Assembly (NCBI RefSeq): GCF_012427845.1
Contig: NZ_CP038498.1
Location: 3,906,001-3,970,000 of the forward strand
Source: Pectobacterium punjabense
Lineage (GTDB): Bacteria; Pseudomonadota; Gammaproteobacteria; Enterobacterales; Enterobacteriaceae
Direction: 5' to 3'
Length of the DNA stretch: 64,000 bases
In this document: positions 55,367 to 64,000 of the stretch, piece after piece
Layout: each line of letters begins with the position of its first letter
Numbering within the stretch: the stretch's first letter is position 1
Made by a program: the position numbers and the translations under genes
The notes under the pieces: generated by a model
Seen by the model: the letters and a program-made list of their open reading frames with translations, nothing else
Database searches by the model: none
What the model was told of the DNA's origin: nothing

Positions 55367-55894
55367 ATGCGTGATAGCCGCCCACAATCACTGGAATTTC
55401 TGTTTGATAGCGCATCCATGTCGGGTAAAGGCCCGCTACAAGATGTGCAACAGCGCGCTATCGCCTTATTAAAACTCAACCGTGCCGTGCGCGGATTACT
55501 GCCTGCACCGTTGCACCCATGGTGCCGCGTCGCTAATTACCGGCAAGGTTTACTGATACTGGAAACCGCCAACGCCAGTTGGCTGATGCGGTTACGTTAC
55601 GAACAACCTGCGTTGCTCTCTGCATTACGCGCACAAATACTACCATCATTGGCTTCAATCGACATCAGGATTAATCCAACGCTTGCCGCAAAAGGGCATG
55701 AAATCGTGAAAAATAGTGACATTGCAGCGCAAGAAATTACCGGGGATAAACCGTTGCGTCAGTTGAGTGAGCAAAGCGCGGAGACATTGAGGACGTTAGC
55801 AGGCAACAGCCCGGAAAAACTCAGAAAGATATTAGAACGACTGGCTTCACTGGCCGGAGAGGGTACCAGTAAAACCAGTCGTAATAAGAAGTGA
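55367..55894 (+). CDS. DUF721 (DciA-like) protein
   Basis: 175 residues from the ATG at 55367 with GGAG upstream. The DUF721 fold is suggested by PLHPWCRVANYRQGLLILETANASWLMRLRYEQPALL, the beta-strand-Trp-helix pattern of the KH-like domain of DciA. The C-terminus is a charged, Lys-rich tail. DciA loads the replicative helicase in most bacteria; enteric bacteria generally use DnaC instead, so this protein may be a remnant or a diverged relative. It is divergent from secM and convergent with lpxC. Confidence 0.75.
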   Translation: MRDSRPQSLEFLFDSASMSGKGPLQDVQQRAIALLKLNRAVRGLLPAPLHPWCRVANYRQGLLILETANASWLMRLRYEQPALLSALRAQILPSLASIDIRINPTLAAKGHEIVKNSDIAAQEITGDKPLRQLSEQSAETLRTLAGNSPEKLRKILERLASLAGEGTSKTSRNKK

Positions 55895-55906
55895 CAACGT
55901 CAGGCG

Positions 55907-56857
<951 letters not shown>

Positions 56858-56928
56858 CTAGTATAGACCAAGCTCGGTGGCACAGTTTAGCACAAAGAGC
56901 GGAGATTCCAACGTTATCTGGCAGCAAA

Positions 56929-58080
56929 TTAGTCTGCCTGCTTACGCAGAAACGCTGGGATATCCAGATAGTCTGGCTCTTTATTTGTCTGCGGATTCTG
57001 GTCGTTAACCACTTTAGCAGCCGGTTTTTCCTGCGCCAGCGGCGTCATGCCGTGTTGCTGGTAACGATGATCCATCACAGGCTGGCTGGCCTGCTTATTT
57101 GTCACCAGAGTAATCTCAGGACGTTTGTCCATACCGATACCCGTCGCAACAACCGTTACACGCAGTTCATCATTCATTTCTGGGTCAAGCGACGTACCGA
57201 TTACTACGGTCGCATTGTCGGACGCGAATGCACGGATGGTGTTACCTACCGTCTCGAACTCATCCAGGCGCAGGTCAAAACCCGCCGTGATGTTGACCAG
57301 CACGCCACGTGCACCAGACAGATCGATATCTTCCAACAGTGGGCTGGAGATTGCCATTTCAGCCGCTTCTTCTGCACGGTCTTCACCGCGTGCAACGCCG
57401 GAGCCCATCATGGCATAACCCATTTCGGACATCACGGTACGCACGTCTGCAAAGTCGACGTTCATCAGACCTGGACGCGTGATCAGCTCGGCGATACCCT
57501 GCACCGCGCCTTTCAGTACGTCATTTGCCGCACCAAATGCATCCAGCAGGGAGATCCCCCGCCCGAGTACTTTCAGCAGCTTGTCGTTCGGAATGGTGAT
57601 CAGCGAGTCGACGTGCTTAGACAGCTCGGCGATACCCTGCTCCGCAAACGCCATACGCTTTTTGCCTTCAAAGTTGAAAGGCTTGGTCACTACAGCGACG
57701 GTCAGAATGCCCAGATCTTTGGCAACTTCGGCCACAACGGGTGCAGCACCTGTACCTGTACCACCGCCCATACCGGCGGCGATAAACACCATATCCGCAC
57801 CTTCGAGTGCTGAACGCAACGCTTCGCGATCTTCTTCAGCCGAGTTACGGCCGACTTCTGGATTAGCGCCTGCACCCAAACCTTTTGTGATGCCGCTACC
57901 GATCTGAATTGTCTGGCCAACCGCTGTTTTACGTAATGCCTGCGCATCCGTGTTGACTGCAAAAAACTCGACGCCTTCGATGCGCTCACGCACCATGTGT
58001 TCGACGGCATTACCACCGCCGCCACCGACGCCGATGACTTTAATCACCGCGTCGTTGGTTAATTCCATTGGTTCAAACAT
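56929..58080 (-). CDS. ftsZ: Cell division protein FtsZ
   Basis: 383 residues, as in E. coli. The GTP-binding tubulin signature is GMGGGTGTG at about residues 104-112, with NTDAQ-L and the T7 loop [11 protein letters not shown] nearby. The C-terminal conserved peptide [14 protein letters not shown] binds FtsA, ZipA and ZapD. It polymerises into the Z-ring. It is downstream of ftsA on the same strand after 68 bp, with a GGAGAG ribosome site. It ends a dcw cluster read as murG...ftsZ. Confidence 0.99.
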   Translation of the reverse strand: MFEPMELTNDAVIKVIGVGGGGGNAVEHMVRERIEGVEFFAVNTDAQALRKTAVGQTIQIGSGITKGLGAGANPEVGRNSAEEDREALRSALEGADMVFIAAGMGGGTGTGAAPVVAEVAKDLGILTVAVVTKPFNFEGKKRMAFAEQGIAELSKHVDSLITIPNDKLLKVLGRGISLLDAFGAANDVLKGAVQGIAELITRPGLMNVDFADVRTVMSEMGYAMMGSGVARGEDRAEEAAEMAISSPLLEDIDLSGARGVLVNITAGFDLRLDEFETVGNTIRAFASDNATVVIGTSLDPEMNDELRVTVVATGIGMDKRPEITLVTNKQASQPVMDHRYQQHGMTPLAQEKPAAKVVNDQNPQTNKEPDYLDIPAFLRKQAD

Positions 58081-58148
58081 AATTTCTCTCCGTTTGTGCC
58101 TGTAACTGCGAGATCATAAAACTGTGCCAGGTGATCTCTTTGATAAAA

Positions 58149-59405
58149 TTAGAATTCTTTCCTCAACCAGCTGTTGATTCGTTTGAACCAGTTGCTCACT
58201 GAGGCACGTTTTTCGACTTCATGCTCACCACCCAGATGAGATTCTTTCCCGTAATGCAGCAACCCAACCGCCGTTGAGTAATAAGGCTCTTGGGCATAAT
58301 CCGTCAGCCCTGTTATATTCATTGGTTGTCCAATACGCACCTGTGTATGAAACACACGCTGCGCACAAGCCGCCAGACCGTCTATTTGCGCGGCACCGCC
58401 CGTCAGCACAATCCCTGCTGCCAGATGGTGTTTTACGCCCTGTTGACGCAACTGCTCCTGCAACTGTAAAAGTTCATCGTTCACCAAGTTCAACAGCTCG
58501 GTGTAACGTGGTTCAATCACTTCCGCCAGTGTCTGTCTTTGCAAACTGCGGGGTGGACGTCCTCCAACGCTCGGGACCTCCACATTCTCATCTTTGCCAA
58601 CGATCGCGCCTAATGCACAACCATGACGCACTTTGATCGCTTCAGCATCCGTCGGCGGCGTGCCAAACGCGTAGGCAATGTCGCTCGTAACCACGTTGCC
58701 TGCATAAGGAATCACTTTCGTGTGTCGCAATGCGCCACCGGTGTAGACCGCGATATCCATTGTGCCGCCGCCGATATCAACAACGCACACGCCCAGCTCA
58801 CGTTCGTCTTCTGTCAAAACCGCATAGCTGGAAGCCAATCCTGCGAAAATCAGTTGGTCGACCTTTAAACCACAGCGTTCAACGGCTTTAACAATATTCT
58901 TCGCCATATCGTTATGGCAGGTTATCAGGTGGACTTTCGCCTGCATACGCACGCCAGATAAGCCAACTGGGTTTTTAATCCCTTCCTGATAATCGATCGC
59001 ATACTCCTGTGGGATCACATGGAGAACACGGTGTTCATCGCGCACACGCACGGACTTGGCGGTATGCACCACACTTTCTACGTCGTCCTGCGTCACCTCT
59101 TCTTCTGAAATAGGCACCATCCCTATTTCATTCTGGCAACTGATGTGTTTTCCCGATAGCGCCAGATACACGGAAGAGATCTGACAGTCTGCCATTAACT
59201 CCGCCTGATCAATCGCGCGTTGAACACACTTAACGACTGATTCCAGATCGTTTACGCCGCCTTTATCCATTCCACGTGACGGGCAACTGCCTACGCCAAT
59301 AATATTGACCATGCCATCGGGCAGGACTTCCCCTACCAGCGCAGCCACTTTCGCTGTACCGATTTCCAGCCCAACTACCAGTTTTCTGTCCGTCGACTTG
59401 ATCAT
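58149..59405 (-). CDS. ftsA: Cell division protein FtsA
   Basis: 418 residues (E. coli 420), actin-like fold. The phosphate-1 motif is [10 protein letters not shown] and phosphate-2 [13 protein letters not shown]; the adenosine motif is [13 protein letters not shown]. The C-terminal amphipathic helix [15 protein letters not shown] tethers FtsZ to the membrane. The start overlaps the ftsQ stop in ATGA (59402-59405). Confidence 0.99.
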   Translation of the reverse strand: MIKSTDRKLVVGLEIGTAKVAALVGEVLPDGMVNIIGVGSCPSRGMDKGGVNDLESVVKCVQRAIDQAELMADCQISSVYLALSGKHISCQNEIGMVPISEEEVTQDDVESVVHTAKSVRVRDEHRVLHVIPQEYAIDYQEGIKNPVGLSGVRMQAKVHLITCHNDMAKNIVKAVERCGLKVDQLIFAGLASSYAVLTEDERELGVCVVDIGGGTMDIAVYTGGALRHTKVIPYAGNVVTSDIAYAFGTPPTDAEAIKVRHGCALGAIVGKDENVEVPSVGGRPPRSLQRQTLAEVIEPRYTELLNLVNDELLQLQEQLRQQGVKHHLAAGIVLTGGAAQIDGLAACAQRVFHTQVRIGQPMNITGLTDYAQEPYYSTAVGLLHYGKESHLGGEHEVEKRASVSNWFKRINSWLRKEF

Positions 59406-60283
59406 TGTTGTTTAGCCTGTGTCTGTTTCTGGTTACTGTTCTGTTGCTGATCAATGTCTTGTTGCTGACCAACTCGCTGCCGATCAACATGTTGTTGATC
59501 AAGCAAGGCTGGAGCCCAACCTATCGCGGCCCCGCTGTCGTATCGCAAATCTACATGGCTAATACGTTTGTTTTCGCTCTGAGCCTGCCGCTGCAACAGC
59601 GGATAAAGTTCAATAAAGCGTTGCAGACGTTTAGCCCTATCGTCCCGCCCCAATTCGAGGCGAGTATCATCGTCTAATCCCAGTTGCCATGAATGCCGTG
59701 CACTCATCGCAACCGTTTTTAACGTAAACTTTCCGGCGGCTAGCGTCTGACTCATGATGCGATAGCCTTCCAATACTTCGGTTTCACTGCCTTCCGGGCC
59801 ATACAGCAACGGCATCTTACGGTTACCAACACGTTCAGCGGGTACACTGAACGAATTTCCTTCCGCATCAACCATTAGCTGATCATTCCAACGCGCTACC
59901 GGTACATATTCAACCAGATGAATCTTTAATTCGTCCGGCCACTGCTTACGTACGCTGGCCTGTTTTATCCATGATAGACGTTCGATCTGCTGCTGGATCA
60001 CGTTCACATCCTGTGTCATGAACGTTCCCGGCGACCCCAACGACAAAATTGCCTGACGAATATCGTCATTGGTGGTGTACTGCCTTTCCCCTGTTACTGC
60101 CATACGAGAGAGCGGCAGGCGGCTGGCGTCTTTCATCCACCCCACCACCATCCAGCTTCCCCAGACGATCGTCCCTATCACCATCAGCAGGAAAACAATT
60201 CCTGCCAATTGGCCTCCATTACTGCGACGTGTTCCTTTCGGTTCAGGCTCTCGTCCGCGTGTATTCAGCGCTGCCTGCGACAT
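59402..60283 (-). CDS. ftsQ: Cell division protein FtsQ
   Basis: 293 residues from the ATG at 60283 ([10 protein letters not shown], as in E. coli). A basic cytoplasmic tail is followed by one membrane segment ([20 protein letters not shown]), then the POTRA domain starting [18 protein letters not shown], and the beta domain. The C-terminus is a Gln-rich tail of about 32 residues beyond GWAP. It is a divisome scaffold for FtsB and FtsL in the inner membrane. It lies 1 bp after the ddlB stop and overlaps ftsA by 4 bp. Confidence 0.96.
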   Translation of the reverse strand: MSQAALNTRGREPEPKGTRRSNGGQLAGIVFLLMVIGTIVWGSWMVVGWMKDASRLPLSRMAVTGERQYTTNDDIRQAILSLGSPGTFMTQDVNVIQQQIERLSWIKQASVRKQWPDELKIHLVEYVPVARWNDQLMVDAEGNSFSVPAERVGNRKMPLLYGPEGSETEVLEGYRIMSQTLAAGKFTLKTVAMSARHSWQLGLDDDTRLELGRDDRAKRLQRFIELYPLLQRQAQSENKRISHVDLRYDSGAAIGWAPALLDQQHVDRQRVGQQQDIDQQQNSNQKQTQAKQQ

Positions 60284-60284
60284 A

Positions 60285-61205
60285 TCAGCCAGCAAGCTCC
60301 AGAATTTTCACGACCAGTTGCGAGAAAGTCAGGCCACGTTGACGCGCCGCCATAGGAACCAGGCTGTGGCTCGTCATCCCTGGAGACGTATTCACCTCAA
60401 GCAAGTAGAAAGCACCATCGCTATCCAACATAAAATCGACGCGTCCCCATCCGCTACAGTCCACCGCACGATAAGCCGCCATCGCCAGTACCGCTAATGC
60501 CTGCTCTTGATCGTCAGGCAAACCACTTGGGCAGAAATACTGGGTATCATCTGACAAATACTTCGCTTCATAGTCGTAAAACGTACCCGCAGGCTGAATG
60601 CGAATAGCAGGTAATACCTCATCACCCAGGATAGCGACGGTATATTCTGGGCCACTCAGCCATTTCTCGACCAGAACATCGTCATCATGACGGAATGCCT
60701 CTTCCAATGCCGCAGGCAAATCACTAAGCGCGTTCACTTTGCTCATGCCGACGCTGGAACCTTCACGGCTTGGTTTGACAATCAGTGGCAAACCAAGATG
60801 AGTGAATTTCGCCAGCAATTCATTTGCCGCCGTCTCTGAATACTGGCGACGAGCCAATGCCACGTAAGGCGATACCGGTAATCCGACCGCCTGCCACACC
60901 TGTTTGGTACGGAGCTTATCCATCGTCAGTGCGGATGCCATGACGCCGCTACCGGTATAAGGCAGCTCCAGAAATTCCAAAACACCCTGCAATGTGCCAT
61001 CTTCACCACCGCGACCATGTAAGGCGATGAAAACGCGGGTAAAACCTTCGTCCTTCAATTTCGTCACAGGGAAGTCACGGGTATCAACCGCATGGGCATT
61101 GATGCCAGCTTCCTTCAGGCCAGCCAAGACCGCCTGACCGGAAAGTAACGACACTTCACGTTCAGCAGAGGTTCCACCAAGCAATACAGCAACTTTCTCA
61201 GTCAT
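60285..61205 (-). CDS. ddlB: D-alanine--D-alanine ligase B
   Basis: 306 residues, ATP-grasp fold. Start [20 protein letters not shown]; the ATP loop is [12 protein letters not shown], and the C-terminal Mg site is [12 protein letters not shown]. It forms the D-Ala-D-Ala dipeptide for peptidoglycan. The ATG at 61205 matches E. coli, 8 bp after the murC stop. Gene order murC-ddlB-ftsQ is conserved. Confidence 0.98.
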   Translation of the reverse strand: MTEKVAVLLGGTSAEREVSLLSGQAVLAGLKEAGINAHAVDTRDFPVTKLKDEGFTRVFIALHGRGGEDGTLQGVLEFLELPYTGSGVMASALTMDKLRTKQVWQAVGLPVSPYVALARRQYSETAANELLAKFTHLGLPLIVKPSREGSSVGMSKVNALSDLPAALEEAFRHDDDVLVEKWLSGPEYTVAILGDEVLPAIRIQPAGTFYDYEAKYLSDDTQYFCPSGLPDDQEQALAVLAMAAYRAVDCSGWGRVDFMLDSDGAFYLLEVNTSPGMTSHSLVPMAARQRGLTFSQLVVKILELAG

Positions 61206-61213
61206 GATGTTCC

Positions 61214-62674
61214 TCATTCACTTATCTGCGGCTGTAATCTGGAATCAGCCAGTTTACGCGCCAGTTTACCGATGTTGCCGGCTCCCTGAACCAAAATCAG
61301 GTCTTCGCCTCGCAGCGCCTGTGACAACAGTTCCGGTAAAGTATCCACATCTGTTACCAGAATCGGATCAATCTTACCTCTTCCTCGAATGGTACGGCAC
61401 AGTGAACGGCTGTCTGCGCCCGGAATCGGCGATTCTCCTGCGGAATACACATCCAGCATCAGCAGCACGTCAACCTGCGATAACACATGCGCGAAGTCGT
61501 CATATAAATCGCGGGTTCGCGTATAGCGATGCGGCTGAAAAATCATAACCAACCGCTTATCTGGCCAGCCAGCGCGTGCGGCTTTAATCGTAGCATCAAC
61601 CTCTGTCGGATGATGACCGTAATCATCCACCAACATCGCTGTTCCACTGTGCCCATTTACCAATTCGAGCGGATATTCACCGAGAAAATCAAAACGACGC
61701 CCAGTCCCCTGAAAACGTTCTAGCGCGCGTAGAATTGCCTCGTCATCGATGCCTTCATCGGTCGCTACAGCAACCGCCGCCGCCGCATTCAGCGCATTGT
61801 GACGCCCTGGCGCATTCAGCGTAACGTTCAGCAACGGTTTATCTTTCCGCTCCAGCGTAAAGTGTCCTTGTGCGCCAATCTGACGATACCCAGCAACGCG
61901 CACATCAGCATCGTCGCTAAAACCATAGGTAATGATATGGCGGCCAACTCGTGGCAACAGTTCGCGGATGACCGCATCATCAACACACATCACAGCCTGA
62001 CCATAAAACGGCAGGTTGTGCAGGAAATTAATGAACGTCTGCTTCAGGTTCTCAAAATCCCCCTGATAAGTGTCCATATGGTCGGCTTCAATGTTAGTTA
62101 CAATCGCCACCATCGGCTGCAAATGCAGGAAGGACGCATCGCTTTCATCCGCTTCCGCAATCAAGTAACGGCTTGACCCCAGACGTGCATGCGTTCCCGC
62201 CGCTTTCACCAAACCACCGTTCACAAACGTTGGGTCCAATCCCGCTTCTGCGTAAATACTGGTGACCATCGCCGTTGTCGTCGTCTTGCCATGCGTACCG
62301 GCGACCGCAATACCGTGACGAAACCGCATCAGTTCCGCCAACATTTCAGCACGACGGATCACGGGAATACGAGCGTCATGCGCAGCGACAATCTCCGGGT
62401 TATCCGCCGTAATCGCACTCGATACCACCACCACGCTGGCGTTCAGCACGTTCTCTGCACGGTGGTGGAAATAAATCTGTGCACCAAGATCGGTCAACTG
62501 CTGCGTCACCGCATTCGGTGCCAGATCGGAGCCGCTAATTTCATAACCTTCGTTGGCCAACACTTCGGCGATACCACCCATGCCAGCACCGCCGATGCCA
62601 ACAAAGTGTATGTGCCGGACGCGATGCATCTCGGGCACGATTGAACGTAGTTTCGCCAGTTGTTGAGTATTCAC
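61214..62674 (-). CDS. murC: UDP-N-acetylmuramate--L-alanine ligase
   Basis: 486 residues, Mur ligase family. The N-terminal UDP-binding domain has [17 protein letters not shown]; the ATP P-loop is GTHGKTTTT; the central DYGHHP is the Mur catalytic histidine motif. It adds L-Ala to UDP-MurNAc. It follows murG after 62 bp, on the same strand. Confidence 0.98.
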   Translation of the reverse strand: MNTQQLAKLRSIVPEMHRVRHIHFVGIGGAGMGGIAEVLANEGYEISGSDLAPNAVTQQLTDLGAQIYFHHRAENVLNASVVVVSSAITADNPEIVAAHDARIPVIRRAEMLAELMRFRHGIAVAGTHGKTTTTAMVTSIYAEAGLDPTFVNGGLVKAAGTHARLGSSRYLIAEADESDASFLHLQPMVAIVTNIEADHMDTYQGDFENLKQTFINFLHNLPFYGQAVMCVDDAVIRELLPRVGRHIITYGFSDDADVRVAGYRQIGAQGHFTLERKDKPLLNVTLNAPGRHNALNAAAAVAVATDEGIDDEAILRALERFQGTGRRFDFLGEYPLELVNGHSGTAMLVDDYGHHPTEVDATIKAARAGWPDKRLVMIFQPHRYTRTRDLYDDFAHVLSQVDVLLMLDVYSAGESPIPGADSRSLCRTIRGRGKIDPILVTDVDTLPELLSQALRGEDLILVQGAGNIGKLARKLADSRLQPQISE

Positions 62675-62736
62675 GTTATTCTATCGCTACCTTGTAGCGT
62701 CACCGGACAGTCTCCTACCCGACAACGCTGTATTAA

Positions 62737-63828
62737 TTAACCATGAGCCACGTGTGTGGCCCGACTGCCTGCCGCTGTACTGACCTCCGCCGCAACCCGT
62801 TCGGTTGCATCTGGAATCGCCACTGCGCGGGCTTTTTGCGCCATCGCCAGCAAAGTTGTGCGATCCCAAGCAGACAGCACCTCGCTAACAGATGCCACGC
62901 TAAACTGTGGCTGCTCAATAATTTTTGCCGCGCCAGCCTTTTCCAACGGCAGCGCATTCCAGTACTGCTGCCGATCTTTATGCTGAAACGGCACAAACAG
63001 AGCTGGTAGCCCTGCCGCTGCAATTTCACTGACGGTCAAGGCACCAGAGCGGCATACCACCACGTCTGCCCAAGCGTAAGCTGCCGCCATATCATCAATA
63101 AACTCGGTAATCTTGTGCTGAGTCTGCCCAACATCCTGATAAGCCAGTTGAACAGTTGATAGCGCACCTTTACCGACCTGATGCCAAATCGTAATACGCT
63201 CCCCCAACTGCTCTGCCACACCGGGAAGCGTGTGGTTCAGCACTCTCGCTCCCTGACTACCACCGACAACCAGCACCCTCACAGGGCCTGAGCGATCGGC
63301 TAATCGTGTTTCCGGCGCAGGCAGTGTCAACACATCAGTTCTTACCGGGTTCCCCACAACATCTGCCTTAGGAAACGCCCCCGGGAATGCCTGCAATACC
63401 TTTTTGGCGATATGGGATAACCAACGATTGGTTAGCCCTGCAATACCGTTCTGCTCATGTAGGACAACCGGAATGCCGCACAGCCAGGCAGCCAAGCCAC
63501 CGGGACCGGAAACATAACCGCCCATCCCCAGCACGACATCAGGCTGGTAACGGCGCATAATCGCCCGCGCCTGACGCACTGCCTGAAAAATACGAATCGG
63601 TGCGCTTAGCTGCGCCCGAATGCCTTTACCGCGTAACCCAGAAATGCGGATAAAATCAATTTCGATACCATGCTTAGGCACCAAATCGGCTTCCATACGA
63701 TCCGCTGTACCTAACCAGCGAACCTGCCAGCCCTGCGCCATCAGATGATGTGCAACCGCCAGCCCAGGGAAGACATGTCCACCCGTGCCGCCAGCCATCA
63801 CCATCAAACGCTTGCCTTCGCCACTCAT
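62737..63828 (-). CDS. murG: UDP-GlcNAc:lipid I transferase MurG
   Basis: 363 residues, GT28 fold. The N-terminal glycine loop is [12 protein letters not shown], and the UDP-binding G-loops include [10 protein letters not shown] and [15 protein letters not shown]. It is peripheral on the inner membrane face and makes lipid II. The ATG overlaps the ftsW stop in ATGA. It is read before murC on the same strand. Confidence 0.98.
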   Translation of the reverse strand: MSGEGKRLMVMAGGTGGHVFPGLAVAHHLMAQGWQVRWLGTADRMEADLVPKHGIEIDFIRISGLRGKGIRAQLSAPIRIFQAVRQARAIMRRYQPDVVLGMGGYVSGPGGLAAWLCGIPVVLHEQNGIAGLTNRWLSHIAKKVLQAFPGAFPKADVVGNPVRTDVLTLPAPETRLADRSGPVRVLVVGGSQGARVLNHTLPGVAEQLGERITIWHQVGKGALSTVQLAYQDVGQTQHKITEFIDDMAAAYAWADVVVCRSGALTVSEIAAAGLPALFVPFQHKDRQQYWNALPLEKAGAAKIIEQPQFSVASVSEVLSAWDRTTLLAMAQKARAVAIPDATERVAAEVSTAAGSRATHVAHG

Positions 63829-64000
63829 CGGGCACCTCTCGTAAACGCCTGCGCTTTTGTCAGACGCGTTTCAAAATCAATGCGTAACAACAAAACAATC
63901 GCCGTCGACATAATCAGCAAACTGGAACCACCATAACTGATCAGCGGTAGCGTTAACCCTTTCGTCGGCAGCATCCCCGCAGCTGCGCCTACGTTCACCA
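63825..64000 (-). CDS. ftsW: FtsW, 3' end only (5' end outside window)
   Basis: About 58 codons of the 3' end, continuing past the window edge. The protein reads ...[10 protein letters not shown], then a membrane segment, then [19 protein letters not shown] at the C-terminus, the known end of FtsW. It is the peptidoglycan polymerase of the divisome. Overlaps the murG start. Confidence 0.9.
   Translation of the reverse strand, partial: VNVGAAAGMLPTKGLTLPLISYGGSSLLIMSTAIVLLLRIDFETRLTKAQAFTRGAR

Overview
The window looks like a chromosomal segment of a soft-rot enterobacterium, most likely Pectobacterium or a close relative. This is inferred from protein similarity recalled from memory and from gene order; no search was run. 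The right half (about 32-64 kb) follows the Escherichia coli 2-3 minute order read backwards: lpdA-aceF-aceE-pdhR, aroP, ampE-ampD, nadC, ppdD-hofB-hofC, guaC, coaE-zapD-yacG, mutT, secA-secM, lpxC, ftsZ-ftsA-ftsQ-ddlB-murC-murG-ftsW. Two departures from that order are a tsx porin gene between ampD and nadC and a DUF721 (DciA-like) gene facing away from secM.

The left half is accessory. Positions 1-6112 hold a plus-strand cluster: an iron alcohol dehydrogenase (cut by the window edge), a DapA/NanA-type aldolase, a sodium:solute symporter, a cytoplasmic sialidase-fold protein with four Asp-boxes, a YhcH/NanQ-like protein and a short-chain dehydrogenase. It resembles a sialic-acid or other ulosonic-acid catabolic operon. 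Two copies of a 77-bp palindromic repeat lie in its gaps. Converging on it is an eight-gene minus-strand operon (14108 to 6134): DeoR regulator, sugar-binding protein, ABC ATPase, two permeases, AlsE-like epimerase, ROK kinase and PfkB kinase. Most of its junctions overlap, and a perfect CRP site lies upstream. It fits uptake and catabolism of an allose- or allulose-like sugar.

The yacL-acnB pair at 14.7-17.8 kb is separated from lpdA by about 14 kb of accessory genes: a DUF3060 protein, an ArsR regulator with a possible persulfide-sensing cysteine pair, a FepA-type receptor with a divergent AraC regulator and a Fur-like box between them, an MmgE/PrpD protein, a large orphan lipoprotein, an alpha/beta hydrolase, an unrecognised protein, and an MFS/serine-hydrolase/LysR module. 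Three related terminator hairpins sit at the edges of this last part, and two of them contain the stop codon of a neighbouring gene.

In the conserved half, regulation can be read from the DNA: a PdhR operator before pdhR, TyrR boxes before aroP, a CRP site before tsx, and a CRP-S (Sxy-type) site before the pilin gene ppdD. A nested inverted repeat with 16-bp perfect outer arms lies between pdhR and aceE. No tRNA, rRNA, CRISPR array, transposase or prophage was seen.
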